From NCBI GenBank assembly GCA_037447655.1, contig JBBHKE010000790.1, positions 204,698 to 249,793 on the forward strand: 45,096 bases of DNA. The letters are read 5' to 3'. Below are positions 1 through 10,380 of the stretch, piece after piece (the stretch's first letter is position 1; each line of letters begins with the position of its first letter). The notes below the pieces were generated by a model. It was not told the DNA's origin and did not search any database. It was given only the letters and a program-made list of their open reading frames with translations. This stretch comes from Zygnema cylindricum. Lineage: Eukaryota > Streptophyta > Zygnematophyceae > Zygnematales > Zygnemataceae. Made by a program: the position numbers and the translations under genes.

Positions 1-40
1 TTATTTATAGTGAAACAGTCACGTCCATAAAAAACGGGAA

Positions 41-168
41 AGTTTCAAAACATGTGAGAATAATTGAATAAAAAAGACTATAATGCAAAAGAGTCCATAA
101 ACACATAGTAGTTTTATATGGTTCGAAACCACACTAGTTTGTATGAAAATAAAAAACAATGTAGAATA
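41..168. repeat. 128-bp direct repeat, copy 1
   Basis: This stretch recurs, apparently identically, at 301-428, an offset of 260 bases. The match stops sharply at both ends: the bases before 41 and 301 differ, and so do those after 168 and 428. It is AT-rich, has no coding potential and holds the palindrome GGTTCGAAACC. The 132 bases between the copies end in a sequence that resembles the right terminus of the MITE at 2891-3089. The duplication looks recent because no differences have accumulated, but its origin is unknown. Confidence 0.85.
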
Positions 169-300
169 TTAAGAAAAAAGTAATTAGTAATATCAACACT
201 ATTTTGTGGTCAAAGGGCAAAAAATACCTGCACTGACAAAGTGATATTTATTTTTCGGAAGTACTAGATTTGAATTTGAGCTCTTAGCGATGCACGGTGT

Positions 301-428
301 AGTTTCAAAACATGTGAGAATAATTGAATAAAAAAGACTATAATGCAAAAGAGTCCATAAACACATAGTAGTTTTATATGGTTCGAAACCACACTAGTTT
401 GTATGAAAATAAAAAACAATGTAGAATA
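301..428. repeat. 128-bp direct repeat, copy 2
   Basis: This is the second copy of the repeat at 41-168. It begins directly after a GGTGT end at 296-300 that resembles the terminus of the TA-flanked MITE near 3089. From 429 to about 1127 I see no gene, only AT-rich DNA that turns purine-rich after 820. Confidence 0.85.
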
Positions 429-1127
429 ATTGCTACACAAGATATATTTTATAGACATAACAATATATATACATACATACATAAAGTTCTTATTCTCATT
501 TTGACTGGAATCTGGAATTGCTTAAAAATTTAAAATTTTGACATACTTTTTCAGGTTAAAAATGAGAAATACATCCGTTAACTCAATGTTTCTTTCTTAA
601 TTCCATCAGGTCTAAAATTTGGGTTTTTCAGGGTTTTGATACTAAATATCTATGGGAATTTTGAGAGGTTTTACTTCAAATTTCTCAAAAGTTTTGGAGG
701 AAATTTAGGGTTTCCTCAAATTTATTTTAGAATATTCATTCCCTCGAGAAATAATTTAAGACAAAATTTTAACCTTGTAAACCACAAACAATGTGGACTC
801 AAACCACAAACCAATGAGAAAGGAGGAACTACAAAAAGACAAAATCAAAGAAAAAACAAAAAAACCTCGAACGGGGGACGTCAGGGGGCGGGGGGTAGGT
901 GAAGGGAGAGGAGGGGGGGAAGGGGGAATAAGAGGAGGAAGAGGCGGGACGTACAAGAGAGAATAAAGCGCCTTTAAATTTGTTTCTAAGGTCACCATTT
1001 GCTTTCCAATTACCACCTTTTGGACGCTTTGAGTCCACACTATATCATGTGTCCCACCGGAATTCGGATTTTTCGAAGAGATTTGGACCTCCGAGAGGCG
1101 ACCGTAATTGGTGCGGTTGTCGAGAAT

Positions 1128-1485
1128 CTAAGAGTGGGAGGGAGAGAGTGGGGAGAGGGGGAGAGAGGGAGAGGGAGATGGGGGGAGGGAGAGGGAGAGG
1201 GAGAGGGAGAGGGAGAGAGAGAGGGAGAGGGGGAGAGCAAGAGAGGGAGAGTGAAGGAGAGGACGAGAGGGAAAGAGAGAGGGAGAGAGGGAGAGAGAGG
1301 GAGGGAAGCGGGCAAGAGAGGCAGAGGGAGAAAGAGGAAGAGAGGGATGGAGAGAGGGAGAGAGAGGGAGAGAGAGAAAGAGGGAGAGAGAGGGAGAGAG
1401 CAAGAGATAGAGAGTGAAGGAGAGGACGGAGACGAGGGCGAGGGAGAAGGAGAGGGAGAGGGAGAGGGAGAGGCAGACAACGAAG
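1128..1485. repeat. Purine-rich (GGGAGA)n-type low-complexity tract
   Basis: About 360 bases are almost pure G and A on the plus strand, built of GGGAGA, GAGAGG and GAGGGA units with few interruptions. Long open frames exist on both strands here, but they encode only Arg/Glu/Gly or Ser/Pro/Leu repeats, as expected when stop codons are excluded by composition. I do not call a gene. From 1486 to about 1890 there is only AT-rich DNA, including a short run of ATTACA units near 1650-1675. Confidence 0.9.
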
Positions 1486-1986
1486 AATAATAGTTAGTCA
1501 AGGACTTGAGGAAAAAAGTTTTGTCGAAAGCTTACCAACCTTGAGATGCACAAAAGTGAGTGGCTTTCGATTTGTAAAAAAAATGTAAAGAAGTCAAAGG
1601 CCGGACAGTAAATAAAAAGGTACAAATTGTCAAAATTATTAGTTTTAATTACAATTACAATTACAATTAATTGGAATTAAGACACAATTAGAAACAATTG
1701 TTACAATTAGTATTGACAACCACATTTTTATAAACATACTCATATGAGGAAGTATCTGTTATTATTACTATCCACACTATTATTGGTGATTCAAAGTACC
1801 TTTTGCTTTGCTTAAAATAATGGCTGTCAGAATTTTTCGTTTAGCTCGTCACATAAATTAGTGTGGATCGAAACCTAAAAATCCGCGAGACTCTCCCGCT
1901 TTCTCTCTCTCTCTCTCTCTTCCTCTCTGCAACCGAACCAAATTCTCATAGTAAAAACATGTGTTTCATAAAGTTGCTTTTTTTTC

Positions 1987-2090
<104 letters not shown>

Positions 2091-2534
2091 CTTTTTTTCT
2101 TTATTTTTTTTTTCTTAATTTTTTTTTCTTTTCATTACTCATTTTTGTTTATTTTTCGGGAGGGTTTTGCTAGAGCTTTTCCTTCACAGGATTTCAGGTG
2201 CGCCCGCGGTCCATTGTCGTATTATAGAATGTAACGACAAAAGGAAGGTCAGCGAGGGACACACCGGAAGTCGTGAAATAATGGCGGAAGATGACGTCAG
2301 CAGCGTTAACAAACGGCTGTGCTGTTGCTTCCATTGAGACACGTGGTTTTCCGCACGTGTGTACAGCTGGACGTACCGCTGCTGCAGCTGCTGCATTGCT
2401 GAAGAAGCGCACACGAGTGCAAAAATTCGCTGAAACCGAAGGAAAGATTCGGTGCGAGCAATTTTTACGGTTTTCAGCAAATGTCGATTTTTAGGATTGG
2501 AAGTTAACTGCGACGTCGGGATTCTCAGTTTCAA

Positions 2535-3535
2535 AACGGTCCGCGATCTGCGGAAAACACGGCTAACTGTACGGCAACAGGCGATCTGCAGAGAACACGG
2601 CTAGGTGTACGGCGAACACGGCTAGGTGTACGGCAACAGGCAATCTGCAATCTACAGAGAACACGGAACACGGCTATCTGTACAGCAACACGGCTAGCTG
2701 TACGAAAACAAGTACGACAACAGGGTATCTAAAGAGAACACAGTGAACTATACGGCAACAGACGACGGCAAGCTTTACGGGAACAATCAATCTGCATAGA
2801 ACACGGAACACGGCTATTTGTACGGCATCAAGCGACCTGCAGAGAACCCTAATTGTACGGCAGCAGGCGATCTGTAGAGAACGCAAGCTACACCTTGAAT
2901 CGTTATTAGCATATAGAAATTATTAGTGTAAAGAAAAAATTAGCGTCATTCATTCTAATTTAGTGTCAGGAGACGTGGTAGATTATGGTCCAAGTCCTTA
3001 AATAGTGTAATTTATTTTATTTAAGATATCAATGTCAAAATTTTGGGGTGCCGATATAGCGTACATAAGGCTAATAACGATTCACGGTGTAGCTGTATGG
3101 CAACACGCGATCTGCGGAAAACATAGCTAGCTTTACGGCAACAAACGATCCTTAGAGAACAAGGCTAGCTGTACGGCAACAGGCGATCTATAGAAAACAC
3201 ACCTAGCCGTACGGCAACAGGCGATCCGTAGAGAACAGGGCTAGCTGTACGGAAACTAGCGATTTGCAATGAATATGACTAATTGTACGGCAACAAACAA
3301 TTTGTAGAGAACACGGCTACCTGTACAGAAACAGGTGATCTGTAGGTGATCTGCAGAGAACACAGCTAGCTATACGGCAACAACCGATCTGCAGAAACAC
3401 ACCTACATTTACAGCAACAAGCGATCTACAAAAAACCCAGCTAGCTGTACAACAATAGGAGATCTGGAGAGGACATAGCTAGCAGTACGCCAACAGGCGA
3501 TCTGCAAAGAATATGGCTAGCTGTACGTCAGCGGT
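2535..3535. repeat. Satellite array, unit about 38 bp, left segment
   Basis: The array consists of diverged tandem copies of a unit that reads roughly GGCAACAGGCGATCTGCAGA followed by GAACACGGCTAGCTGTAC. Many units share the landmarks GCGATCTGCAGAGAACACGG and CTAGCTGTACGGCAACA, but individual copies differ by substitutions and small deletions, so the array is old. No unique spacers separate the units. A 199-bp MITE interrupts it at 2891-3089. It has no coding potential and resumes at 5075. Confidence 0.88.
2891..3089. mobile_element. 199-bp MITE with terminal inverted repeats and TA target duplication (Tc1/mariner-like)
   Basis: The ends are inverted repeats: 2891-2910 begins CACC(T/G)TGAATCGTTATTAGC, and 3070-3089 is its reverse complement with one mismatch. 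TA dinucleotides flank the element at 2889-2890 and 3090-3091. Removing the element and one TA restores a normal satellite unit (AAGC-TA-GCTGTATGG), which is an internal proof of insertion. No transposase is encoded, so it is non-autonomous. TA duplication is typical of the Tc1/mariner superfamily; assignment beyond that is inference. A related terminus is seen at 280-301. Confidence 0.85.
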
Positions 3536-5074
3536 CGCAAAAGTCAAAATTTTACATTACCGAAACCGACCGTTTTTTTCTTTTAAAAATCTAAGTAACC
3601 GACGCCCGACCAGGTTATGTCACGCTCCAAAATTGTTAACCGTTAACCGACCGGCGTTTACGAAAATAAAAGTTAACTGAAACTCGATTTTTCGCGACTA
3701 ACCCTGCCCACCCGTAACCGAAAAAGTACAAAATAAACTAATGTACGACTTATGAATATGCCAATAATTACGATTTGTCGCTTTCTCTAAGATTTGCGAA
3801 ATAAATAGTGTTACTACCGTGTCAGATGTTGAAAATGGAGGTATTTTGTAGTCTTTCTTATGGACTTACTGCAGCCCTCATACTTGTCGTAGTCACTGAG
3901 GACCTGTATAAAGCCATGGCTGCCTGCTGCAGCTAAAGGAGACAAGCAGATCAATCAGGGCAGTTTTTCTTTGCAAAATATGTTACTGCACCTTGTGAGA
4001 ATTGACCCAGTGACCTCTGGATGATCACCGTGCGAACAGCCGTAACATATCCATTAAGCTTTAAAGATTAGACACATGTATTTGGCGCGATAATGATTTA
4101 AAGTTGTACAGCGCCAGACATTTCATTTAACAAGTTACGGAACGATTTATGCATGGAAACATACCGCGTCGCACAAAATCGGGACCGCACGAAAATTACG
4201 AATTAACATTTAATTTCGACGGACGGAATTAAAATGTTTAGATCGAACGACTCACAGTGGGGCCGGAATACCGGAATAAGACATTTGGCGGTTTGCGGAG
4301 CAGATGTCGGCGGATGACACGTGGCAACATATGGTTGGACAACGGACATTACGGGAGGAGCAACTACGGCTCCGGAACTGACACGCGTCAGCGGACCGGC
4401 CATGCTGTACTATGGCCGTACAAGAAGTACATCGGTACCTGTACCTTCTTGTACTTTACAGTAATATGATTGGTCTAGTACCTTAGAGATAGGATTAGAG
4501 AGGTAGCTTAGGACTTAGAATATTTTTTGGTTTTTCAACCTCTCTCCCAGAGAGCACCTTTATTCATGGACCAACTTTGGTCAGCCATAACTAAATGCTC
4601 AGGTGGGCAAATTCAGTGATTCTTTTTGCTGCGGACTCAGGAGAGTCCAGGCTACACAGCGTTGTAGTTGGTCAGAGATTTTGCGTTCCAGGGTGGGACT
4701 TATTCATTGTCAAAGTCAAAAGTACATATACTATCCTAGAGGCTTCACATAAACTGGACATTCTGTGTACCAATGGAGGTCACAGAATTACATCAGATGT
4801 GCGATGTTAATCATGATGTCACCTACTTCCACGATACCAAAGAGTACAAAATACAATAATGTTGGATTGTATGGACGATAGAAAATTTTCATTTTTTTAA
4901 GTTTTTGGTCAACCTACCGTAACCGACTTTTTTTTTTTTTGTGAATCAACCAACCACAACTGCCCGGCCCCAAAAATTCGGCAACCGAATCCGTTCCAGA
5001 TCAGGCGTAGGCGGTCAGTTAACGGTCAGTCACGGTTTCGGTTGACCGTTAGCAACCTATGTTAAACGTTAACA
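3536..5074. other. 1.5-kb non-satellite block interrupting the satellite
   Basis: Satellite units stop near 3535 and resume near 5075. The outer parts (3536-3826 and 4798-5074) are rich in short CGGT/ACCG motifs such as ACCGAAACCGACCG and CGGTTTCGGTTGACCG, which face each other near the two ends. This suggests a DNA transposon with loosely inverted subterminal repeats, but I could not define exact termini or a target duplication. A solo LTR at 3827-4792 lies inside. No coding sequence is seen. Confidence 0.4.
3827..4792 (+). repeat. Solo LTR of copia family 1, target duplication TCAGA
   Basis: This 966-bp LTR starts TGTTGAAAATGG and ends GGAGGTCACAGAATTACA, matching the ends of the LTRs of elements A, C and D. 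Its five-base flanks are identical: TCAGA at 3822-3826 and again at 4793-4797, the hallmark of an integrated element reduced to one LTR by recombination. Visible internal landmarks, in order, are an antisense tRNA-like segment (3995-4070), a CACGTGGC box (4318-4325), a GTAC-bounded hairpin (4418-4454) and the conserved CTAGAGGCTTC near the 3' end. The primer-binding site and gag are absent, as expected of a solo LTR. Confidence 0.92.
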
Positions 5075-5768
5075 GACGATCTGCAAAGAGCACGACAAGC
5101 GATCTCCAAAGAAAACTACTAGTTGTACAAACGACTAGGTGTACGTCAACATGCGATCTACAAAGAACACGGCTAACTATTTTGCAAAGCTAACTCTTTG
5201 GCACGGCTAGGTGTAGCACAACATGCGATCTCTGATGAACACGACTACTTGTACGACAACAAAATATCTGCATAGAACACGGCTACCTGTACGGCAATAG
5301 GTGATCTGCAAAGACTACGGCTAGCTGTACCACAACAAGCAGTCTATAAAGAACACAGCTAGATGTATGACAACACGAAATCTCTAGAGAATACGGCTAC
5401 CACTACGCAATACGGCTACCAGTACTGCAACATGCAATCTGCAAAGAACACAGCTAGCTATTCGACAACACACTATTTGCAAAGAACAGGGCTAGCTGTA
5501 CGGCAACGGGAATAGGTGATTCGCAAACACCGCGACTAACTATAAGGCAACAAATAGTCTTAAGAGAGCACAACAACCTGTACAGCAACAAGCAATATGC
5601 AGAGAAAACGGCTTGTTGTACAAAACCGGGTGATCTGCAAAGGACACGACTAGCTATACCACAAGAGACTATCTGCAGAGAACACGGCTAGTTGTACCAA
5701 AATAGCAACATGCGATCTACAAAGAACACGAATAGTTGTCCGGCAACAGGCGATCTATAAAGAACACT
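5075..5768. repeat. Satellite array, unit about 38 bp, right segment
   Basis: The diverged 38-bp units of 2535-3535 continue here in the same orientation, for example GCGATCTACAAAGAACACGG followed by a CTAGCTGTACGGCAACA-like stretch. The array ends where the 3' terminus of a minus-strand copia LTR begins at 5769. No genes are seen. Confidence 0.85.
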
Positions 5769-8288
5769 GTAATTTTGTGATCCACATTGGCCCACAAAAT
5801 GTCTAGCCTATATGAAGCCTTAAGATCATATTTTCCCCTATGACTTTCACACCAAATAAAAGCCATACGGTCAGATAAAAGTTCTCACCGACTTCACATC
5901 TATGAAGGTCAGACTCCCCTAAGTGAGACGCAAAAAGAATTTCTGGATTCGCCCCCTTGAGTAATTCGTTATGGCTGGCGAAATATGGCCTATAAATACA
6001 AAAGGTCTCTGAGAGAGGCGCCTCAAAAATTGTCTAAGTCCTAAAAAAATCTCTAAACCTCCTACTACTATGATTTGTGATTCCATTGGTCCACAGAATG
6101 TCCAGCTTATATGAAGCCTCTAGGATAATATTTCCACTTTTGACTTTGGTAATGAATAAGTGCCCTCCTGGAACGCAAAAACTCTGACACACTACACCCC
6201 TACGTAGCTTGAACTCCCTTGAGTCTTCAACAAAATGAATCATTGAAATTGAAATTCTATGGGCTCCATTGTCCCACAGAATTCGCAGATCCAAAGAAGC
6301 TAATCTAGATAGTGCCGACACCAAGTACATGGAAACCCGAATGACTAATCCTTTGACAATCATAACCCCATTACAGCTTCACCCGTGTGAAATAAGACTT
6401 TCTGTGTGCTCAGTTCCACCACAGAATGCAAATTTAGACATATAATCGAACGACCCACATTTCAGCCGGTTCTATGGAATGACAATTTCGGAAGTTTATG
6501 AACGCGCCGACACTGGATGACACGTGGCAATATCCTACAGCATTGCGGGATCTTCGGAACGCGAGATGACAAGTCTGGATGTGACAAATGTCACATTATG
6601 CCGCCTTAGTAAAGAGGATGCACTTAGGGGGAAGGAGGGGAGTGTGTCTCGCCGTTATCAAAAGATATGAGAGTAGACTTGGATTTGATCCTGGTTCTTT
6701 TGGTATAGTGCAGTACCGATTTAGTTCCCCGCCTTATCCGCTAGACGTAATAAAGATCGCTGAATTTATGGGGTTTGAATAAAATATAAATTTTGACCTA
6801 GAAAATATGCACAATTTAATAGAAATTGCTCACCCGAGCATTAAGTAATGGCCACCCAAAGATGGCCTATAAATACAGAAGCACTCTGGGAGAGAGGCAG
6901 TCTTGCCTTCACAGGGGTGCAGGTGGTCAGGGTTTTTGTCTGCCAGGGTGGCAGTTATTTTTGCTGAAACACAAAGGGGTCAAGATTATCCTAGAGGCTT
7001 CTTGGAAGCTGTCTACTTTGAGGACTTATGGAGGTCTCAGAGTTTCAACGCGTGTCAATTCCTGAGCCGTAGTTGCTCCCCCCGTAATGTCTGCCTTCCA
7101 ACCATATCACGCCTCGTGTTGTCCGCTGACATTAGCTTGCAAACGGCCAAATGTCTACTATGGAATTTTGGCTCTTCTTCAAGCCGTCGATCGCGAACGA
7201 CATTGGATTTCGTCTTTTGAAAATAAAAAATTGTTTCGCATGGTACAGTATTTTGTGCAGTACTGTACGTTTCACGTTCATATTGTTATGTATGCGTCGT
7301 TGCGTTATTATTTATATATTTATCACATACAATATACGTAATGTTTCATCAAGATTTGTTGGATAAAGCAAACGGCTACGTTACGACAATTATGCATAGG
7401 TCATAGGATCAATTTCTGCTGTTGGCAAGGTTTTTTTTTACAGGAGCTTTGGTTTTTGTTTGTCTACATTAGTGTCTTTTCTTTTGCACGAGCTTTGTCT
7501 TCTGTCTGTCTTCCTACCTTTCTGTGTGCTTGAGACATCGATGGGTGCCTGAAAGTTTTCAGTGACTACGACAAGTATGAGAACTATAGAATAACCATAA
7601 ACAAAAAAGATAGAATATAAAATACCCTTTTTCAACAACTACTACTGTACTAAACCAATCAAAAGATTGTAAGGTATAATTAGGTACTTAGCGAATCACA
7701 ACACTATAAGATACAAGAAGGTATAGGTGTCGCTATACTTCTTTTATGGCCGTAGTACGGCATGGCTGTCCCGCTGACGCTTGTCAGTTCCTAAGCCATA
7801 GTTGTTTTACTTGTAATGTTCGCTGTCCACTCATGTATTGCCACATGTCATCCGCCGACATTAGCTCACAAACCGCAAAATGTCCACTCTGGCGCGTCGG
7901 CTCCACTATAAGCCGTCCGATCTGAAATCTACAATTTATCGCGTCCGTTCAAACTCAATGTCGTTTAGTTTGGTAATCCGTTAAATGAAGTATGTTAATT
8001 GTTTATGTGTTTAAATACTTATCACACCCCATTTAGGTAATGCTTCATCAAGACTTAACAGACAAGGCGCACGTCTACGCCGTACAGCGGTCATCCCATA
8101 GGACCAAAGATCAAATCGTCGTTCGGCGCCAAACTTTTGCAAGGGGTTGTGTCGTCTGCTCTTTGTCTCCTTTTTTGCCTAAGGCATCCATGGCTATCTG
8201 CCAATCCTCAATGACTACGACAAGTATGAGTGATGTAGTAAGACCATACACTGACAAAGAGAAAGAAGGTAAAATACCTTTTTCAACA
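5769..8288 (-). repeat. 3' LTR of copia element E, interrupted by another LTR
   Basis: This minus-strand LTR is in two pieces, 5769-6068 (U5 and R) and 7643-8288 (U3), about 946 bp in all. They join without loss once the insertion at 6069-7637 is removed. Its left edge reads TGTAATTTTGTGATCC, like the LTR of A. Its right edge reads TTTTTCAACA and is followed at once by the polypurine tract and RNase H remnant of E, which identifies it as a 3' LTR. U3 keeps the antisense tRNA-like segment (B-box-like GATCAAATC at 8109-8117) and a hairpin with arms near 7711-7726 and 7732-7746. Confidence 0.78.
6069..7637 (-). repeat. Nested LTR(s) inside the LTR of E, target duplication ACTAC
   Basis: This block begins TATGATTTGTGATTCC (an LTR terminus with TG changed to TA) and ends TTTTTCAACA. 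It is flanked by ACTAC at 6064-6068 and 7638-7642. At 1569 bp it is longer than other family-1 LTRs because its middle holds further LTR pieces. One is a second minus-strand LTR-like end near 6250-6275. Another is a plus-strand LTR 3' portion ending ...TCAGAGTTTCA at 7047. After this the interrupted minus-strand U3 resumes (7048-7637), with a perfect hairpin at 7243-7250/7261-7268. The region is a nest of LTR fragments; exact inner boundaries are uncertain. It has no coding potential. Confidence 0.7.
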
Positions 8289-8785
8289 CTCCCCTTATTT
8301 TCTAATCTATCATTTGCTTTAGTCAACACTTCTCCCTACAAAATACCAATTTGGGAGAAGGAACTGGTTAAGTCATCATGTATGCTACCATCTCCCCATC
8401 CGGTCTTTACTCCAAACTAATTACTTTATTCTCAACCTTCTTTCTAGCAAAGCTCAATCACATATCCATATGATTTACTTTAAGGTGATTCTTTGGGTTT
8501 GGTACAATTGCAATTCCAACTTGATTATCACAAATCATTTTTTGCACTCTATTCTTCATATATTTAAGTTCTTGAACCATGGATTTCACCCACATCAATT
8601 CTTTCACAGCCAAACAAGAGGCCATATACTCATTCTCCATGGTGGAGTGAGCAATCACATTTTGTTGCATCTTGCTCCAACAGCAATCCCATTTCCCAAC
8701 ATACAACACATACCCTAAAGTACACCTCCTCATCGAAGAATCCCCATAACAGTCATCACTCGTAGTGGTGATTGTCAAGCGTGCC
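8289..8785 (-). pseudogene. Copia element E: polypurine tract and RNase H remnant
   Basis: Directly right of the LTR, CTCCCCTTATTTTCTA at 8289-8304 is the minus-strand polypurine tract, nearly identical to that of element A at 23197. Next, on the minus strand, come RNase H-like segments: a YGDSSMRRCT block, YVLYVGKWDCCWSK, the STMENEYMASCLAVKEL block that carries an active-site Glu, then CDNQVGIAI with the next acidic residue. This domain removes RNA from the RNA:DNA hybrid during reverse transcription. Compared with element A it is truncated upstream at about 8785 and damaged toward its 3' end. From 8786 to 9063 I see nothing recognisable. Confidence 0.85.
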
Positions 8786-9063
8786 TGATCAACGTGAGGG
8801 AAGGGCCCACAGCCCGGAGTCGTCGGCATTAGAGTCCTGCAAATAAACCCCGAATGCGAATGCTCCCCAAAATGATGATCATGCCCACTGCTGCCCACAT
8901 CCCTCCCATAGATAAGCATGCAAAATAGGAGAGATGTTTGGACAGGGAATAGGGTTGAGAGTAGGGGGAAGGCAAAAGTTATCCTCTCCCCCTTCTTTTT
9001 CCCCCATCTGGCCGGAGAAAGGAATTTGGGTCTCGGTAATCAGGCTGATATCCCAATTTGCGC

Positions 9064-9425
9064 TGTTTACGGGAAGTCTATCGCACGTGATCCCCTCAAA
9101 ACCCACTGTCGTGATCTAGGGGGTTTTAGTTTACTCCGGAACGGTCAATCCATAGCAAAGAGAATTCCAGACAAAGACATAAATGCACTACCACGTAGAT
9201 ATATATAAATAAATATGATTAACTTTCCAGATTTAACAATATCACCTTGCTCAGAAAAGAGAATAAAAGATACAAAATGTGAAATGTAGCAAAGCAAGCT
9301 TAACATACCCCAGCAATCAACGATGACAATTAGAAAAAGGCGACCCCTCTCCCGATAGTATCGTCAAGAGGTATGGTACTCCTGCAACCTTTGGTGTCCG
9401 CAGCTCGGACTAACCAGACTCTTCT
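9064..9425 (-). repeat. Element H LTR-like direct repeat, downstream (3') copy
   Basis: The sequence beginning TGTTTACGGGAAGTCTATCG matches 16898-17260 over its whole length with scattered substitutions, including the shared ACTACCACGTAGATATATAT block and CAGCAATCAACGATGACAAT. The direct orientation around an internal region with gag and pol makes these LTRs. Homology ends abruptly at CTCTTC near 9424. The DNA from 9426 to about 9955 does not match anything beside the other copy, so the U3 end may be lost to the deletion that also removed most of pol. Confidence 0.75.
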
Positions 9426-9955
9426 TGTTGGATTTTTGAAACCTTTAGTCCTCTCGGTATCACATTGCTATGCTGCCATGCTGCGCTGGTTACATCGGAG
9501 CCATAGCAGCGTTTGCGATAAAGATATTGTGCTGCCATGCTGCGCTGGTCACATCGCAGTCATAACAGCTTGCGTACTATGTACTAAGTTTATTGAGACG
9601 TACGGAATTGGACTTCAAGTGACGCGAAGACACATAGACGAAAGTACGGTTTGCTTAAAGTGAAATGGACGGCGGATCGCGAAGCGATCCGACGTTAGAT
9701 AAATGACGTGGTTGGAAATGTATGTCGCACGTACAAAACGAAATGCGATGGGCGACATTTTATGAATCGGACGTCGCCGGAGCTATAAAAGTTGGCGCCG
9801 TTTGTTGGTCATTATGATGAGGGTCGCGAAATCGCGTCCATCACATGATATATATGTTGGACGATCCAAATTCGCTTGACGGAATTCATAAGACTTGTAA
9901 ATATTTAACAATTTTTTGTCTTGTGTATTAATTATTAATGTAGATCTCAGGTACA
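9426..9955. other. Unassigned 530-bp segment between the H repeat and the reverse transcriptase fragment
   Basis: No gene is recognised. It holds an imperfect tandem duplication with a period of 59 bp (units starting GCTGCCATGCTGCGCTGG at 9472 and 9531). There is also a perfect seven-base-pair hairpin GGATCGC-GAA-GCGATCC at 9674-9690 and a TATAAAAG motif at about 9785. The GCTGC-rich repeat resembles DNA upstream of the 3' LTR of copia element B (37860-37900), so part may be copia-derived. It could also be a remnant of U3 of element H. Confidence 0.4.
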
Positions 9956-9959
9956 CTCA

Positions 9960-10183
9960 CATTAATAGAAGTGGTTCATTGAATCGATTCGGAAAGGTGT
10001 TCCTTTGTAAATACCGACATCTGTTTCCGACTATGAGAACACCTGTTTGTTTTTGGCTAATAGCTGGGAGAGCCGCGCCTTCTGCTGAGGATCTAACTGC
10101 TCCCCTAGTGTCTTATCCATTTTCCCAGGCTCTAAAGCAGCCCAAGCCTTCGGCGGTCTACCCCAAAGATAAATGTCTAATTC
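9960..10183 (-). pseudogene. Element H: N-terminal start of a Ty3/gypsy-type reverse transcriptase
   Basis: The minus-strand frame reads through ARLSQLLAKNKQVFS, an in-frame TAG at 10031-10033 (probably a former Trp), then ETDVGIYKGTPFRID. This is the characteristic opening of Ty3/gypsy reverse transcriptases, where a DVFA-type segment precedes a conserved [Y/H]-x-[G]-x-[P]-F-R-I motif. The frame is the same one that runs back through a Gly-rich and charged linker (10184-10492) behind the methyltransferase. Palm motifs such as YxDD, RNase H and integrase are absent: sequence similarity ends near 9960. This fragment is the evidence that the methyltransferase lies upstream of reverse transcriptase within pol. 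Confidence 0.72.
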
Positions 10184-10380
10184 CTATTCTACCGGTGGAT
10201 CTGCCTCTACTTCTCCGGCTAGGTTGTTATTGCTGACAACTTCCGCTAAGTTGTCGCCATCTGAGCCGCCGCCCCCCCCCCCATTGGGAAAACCTGCGGT
10301 GGTGAAATGTGATTTTTTCTTCTCTTTTCTCTCCCCCCCTCGAGGTGCAAAGTTGCCTGCATCGTTAACAACTGACAATC

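Noticed and set aside
980-1501. Long open frames on both strands in the purine-rich tract
   Set aside because: They consist of Arg/Glu/Gly or Ser/Pro/Leu repeats forced by GGGAGA composition; there is no domain and no codon structure.
2535-3535. Repeat array that could be mistaken for CRISPR
   Set aside because: Units are contiguous with no unique spacers, copies are diverged throughout, and the context is eukaryotic.
8879-9106. Minus-strand open frame of 75 codons left of element H
   Set aside because: It has no recognisable domain and overlaps the LTR-like repeat.
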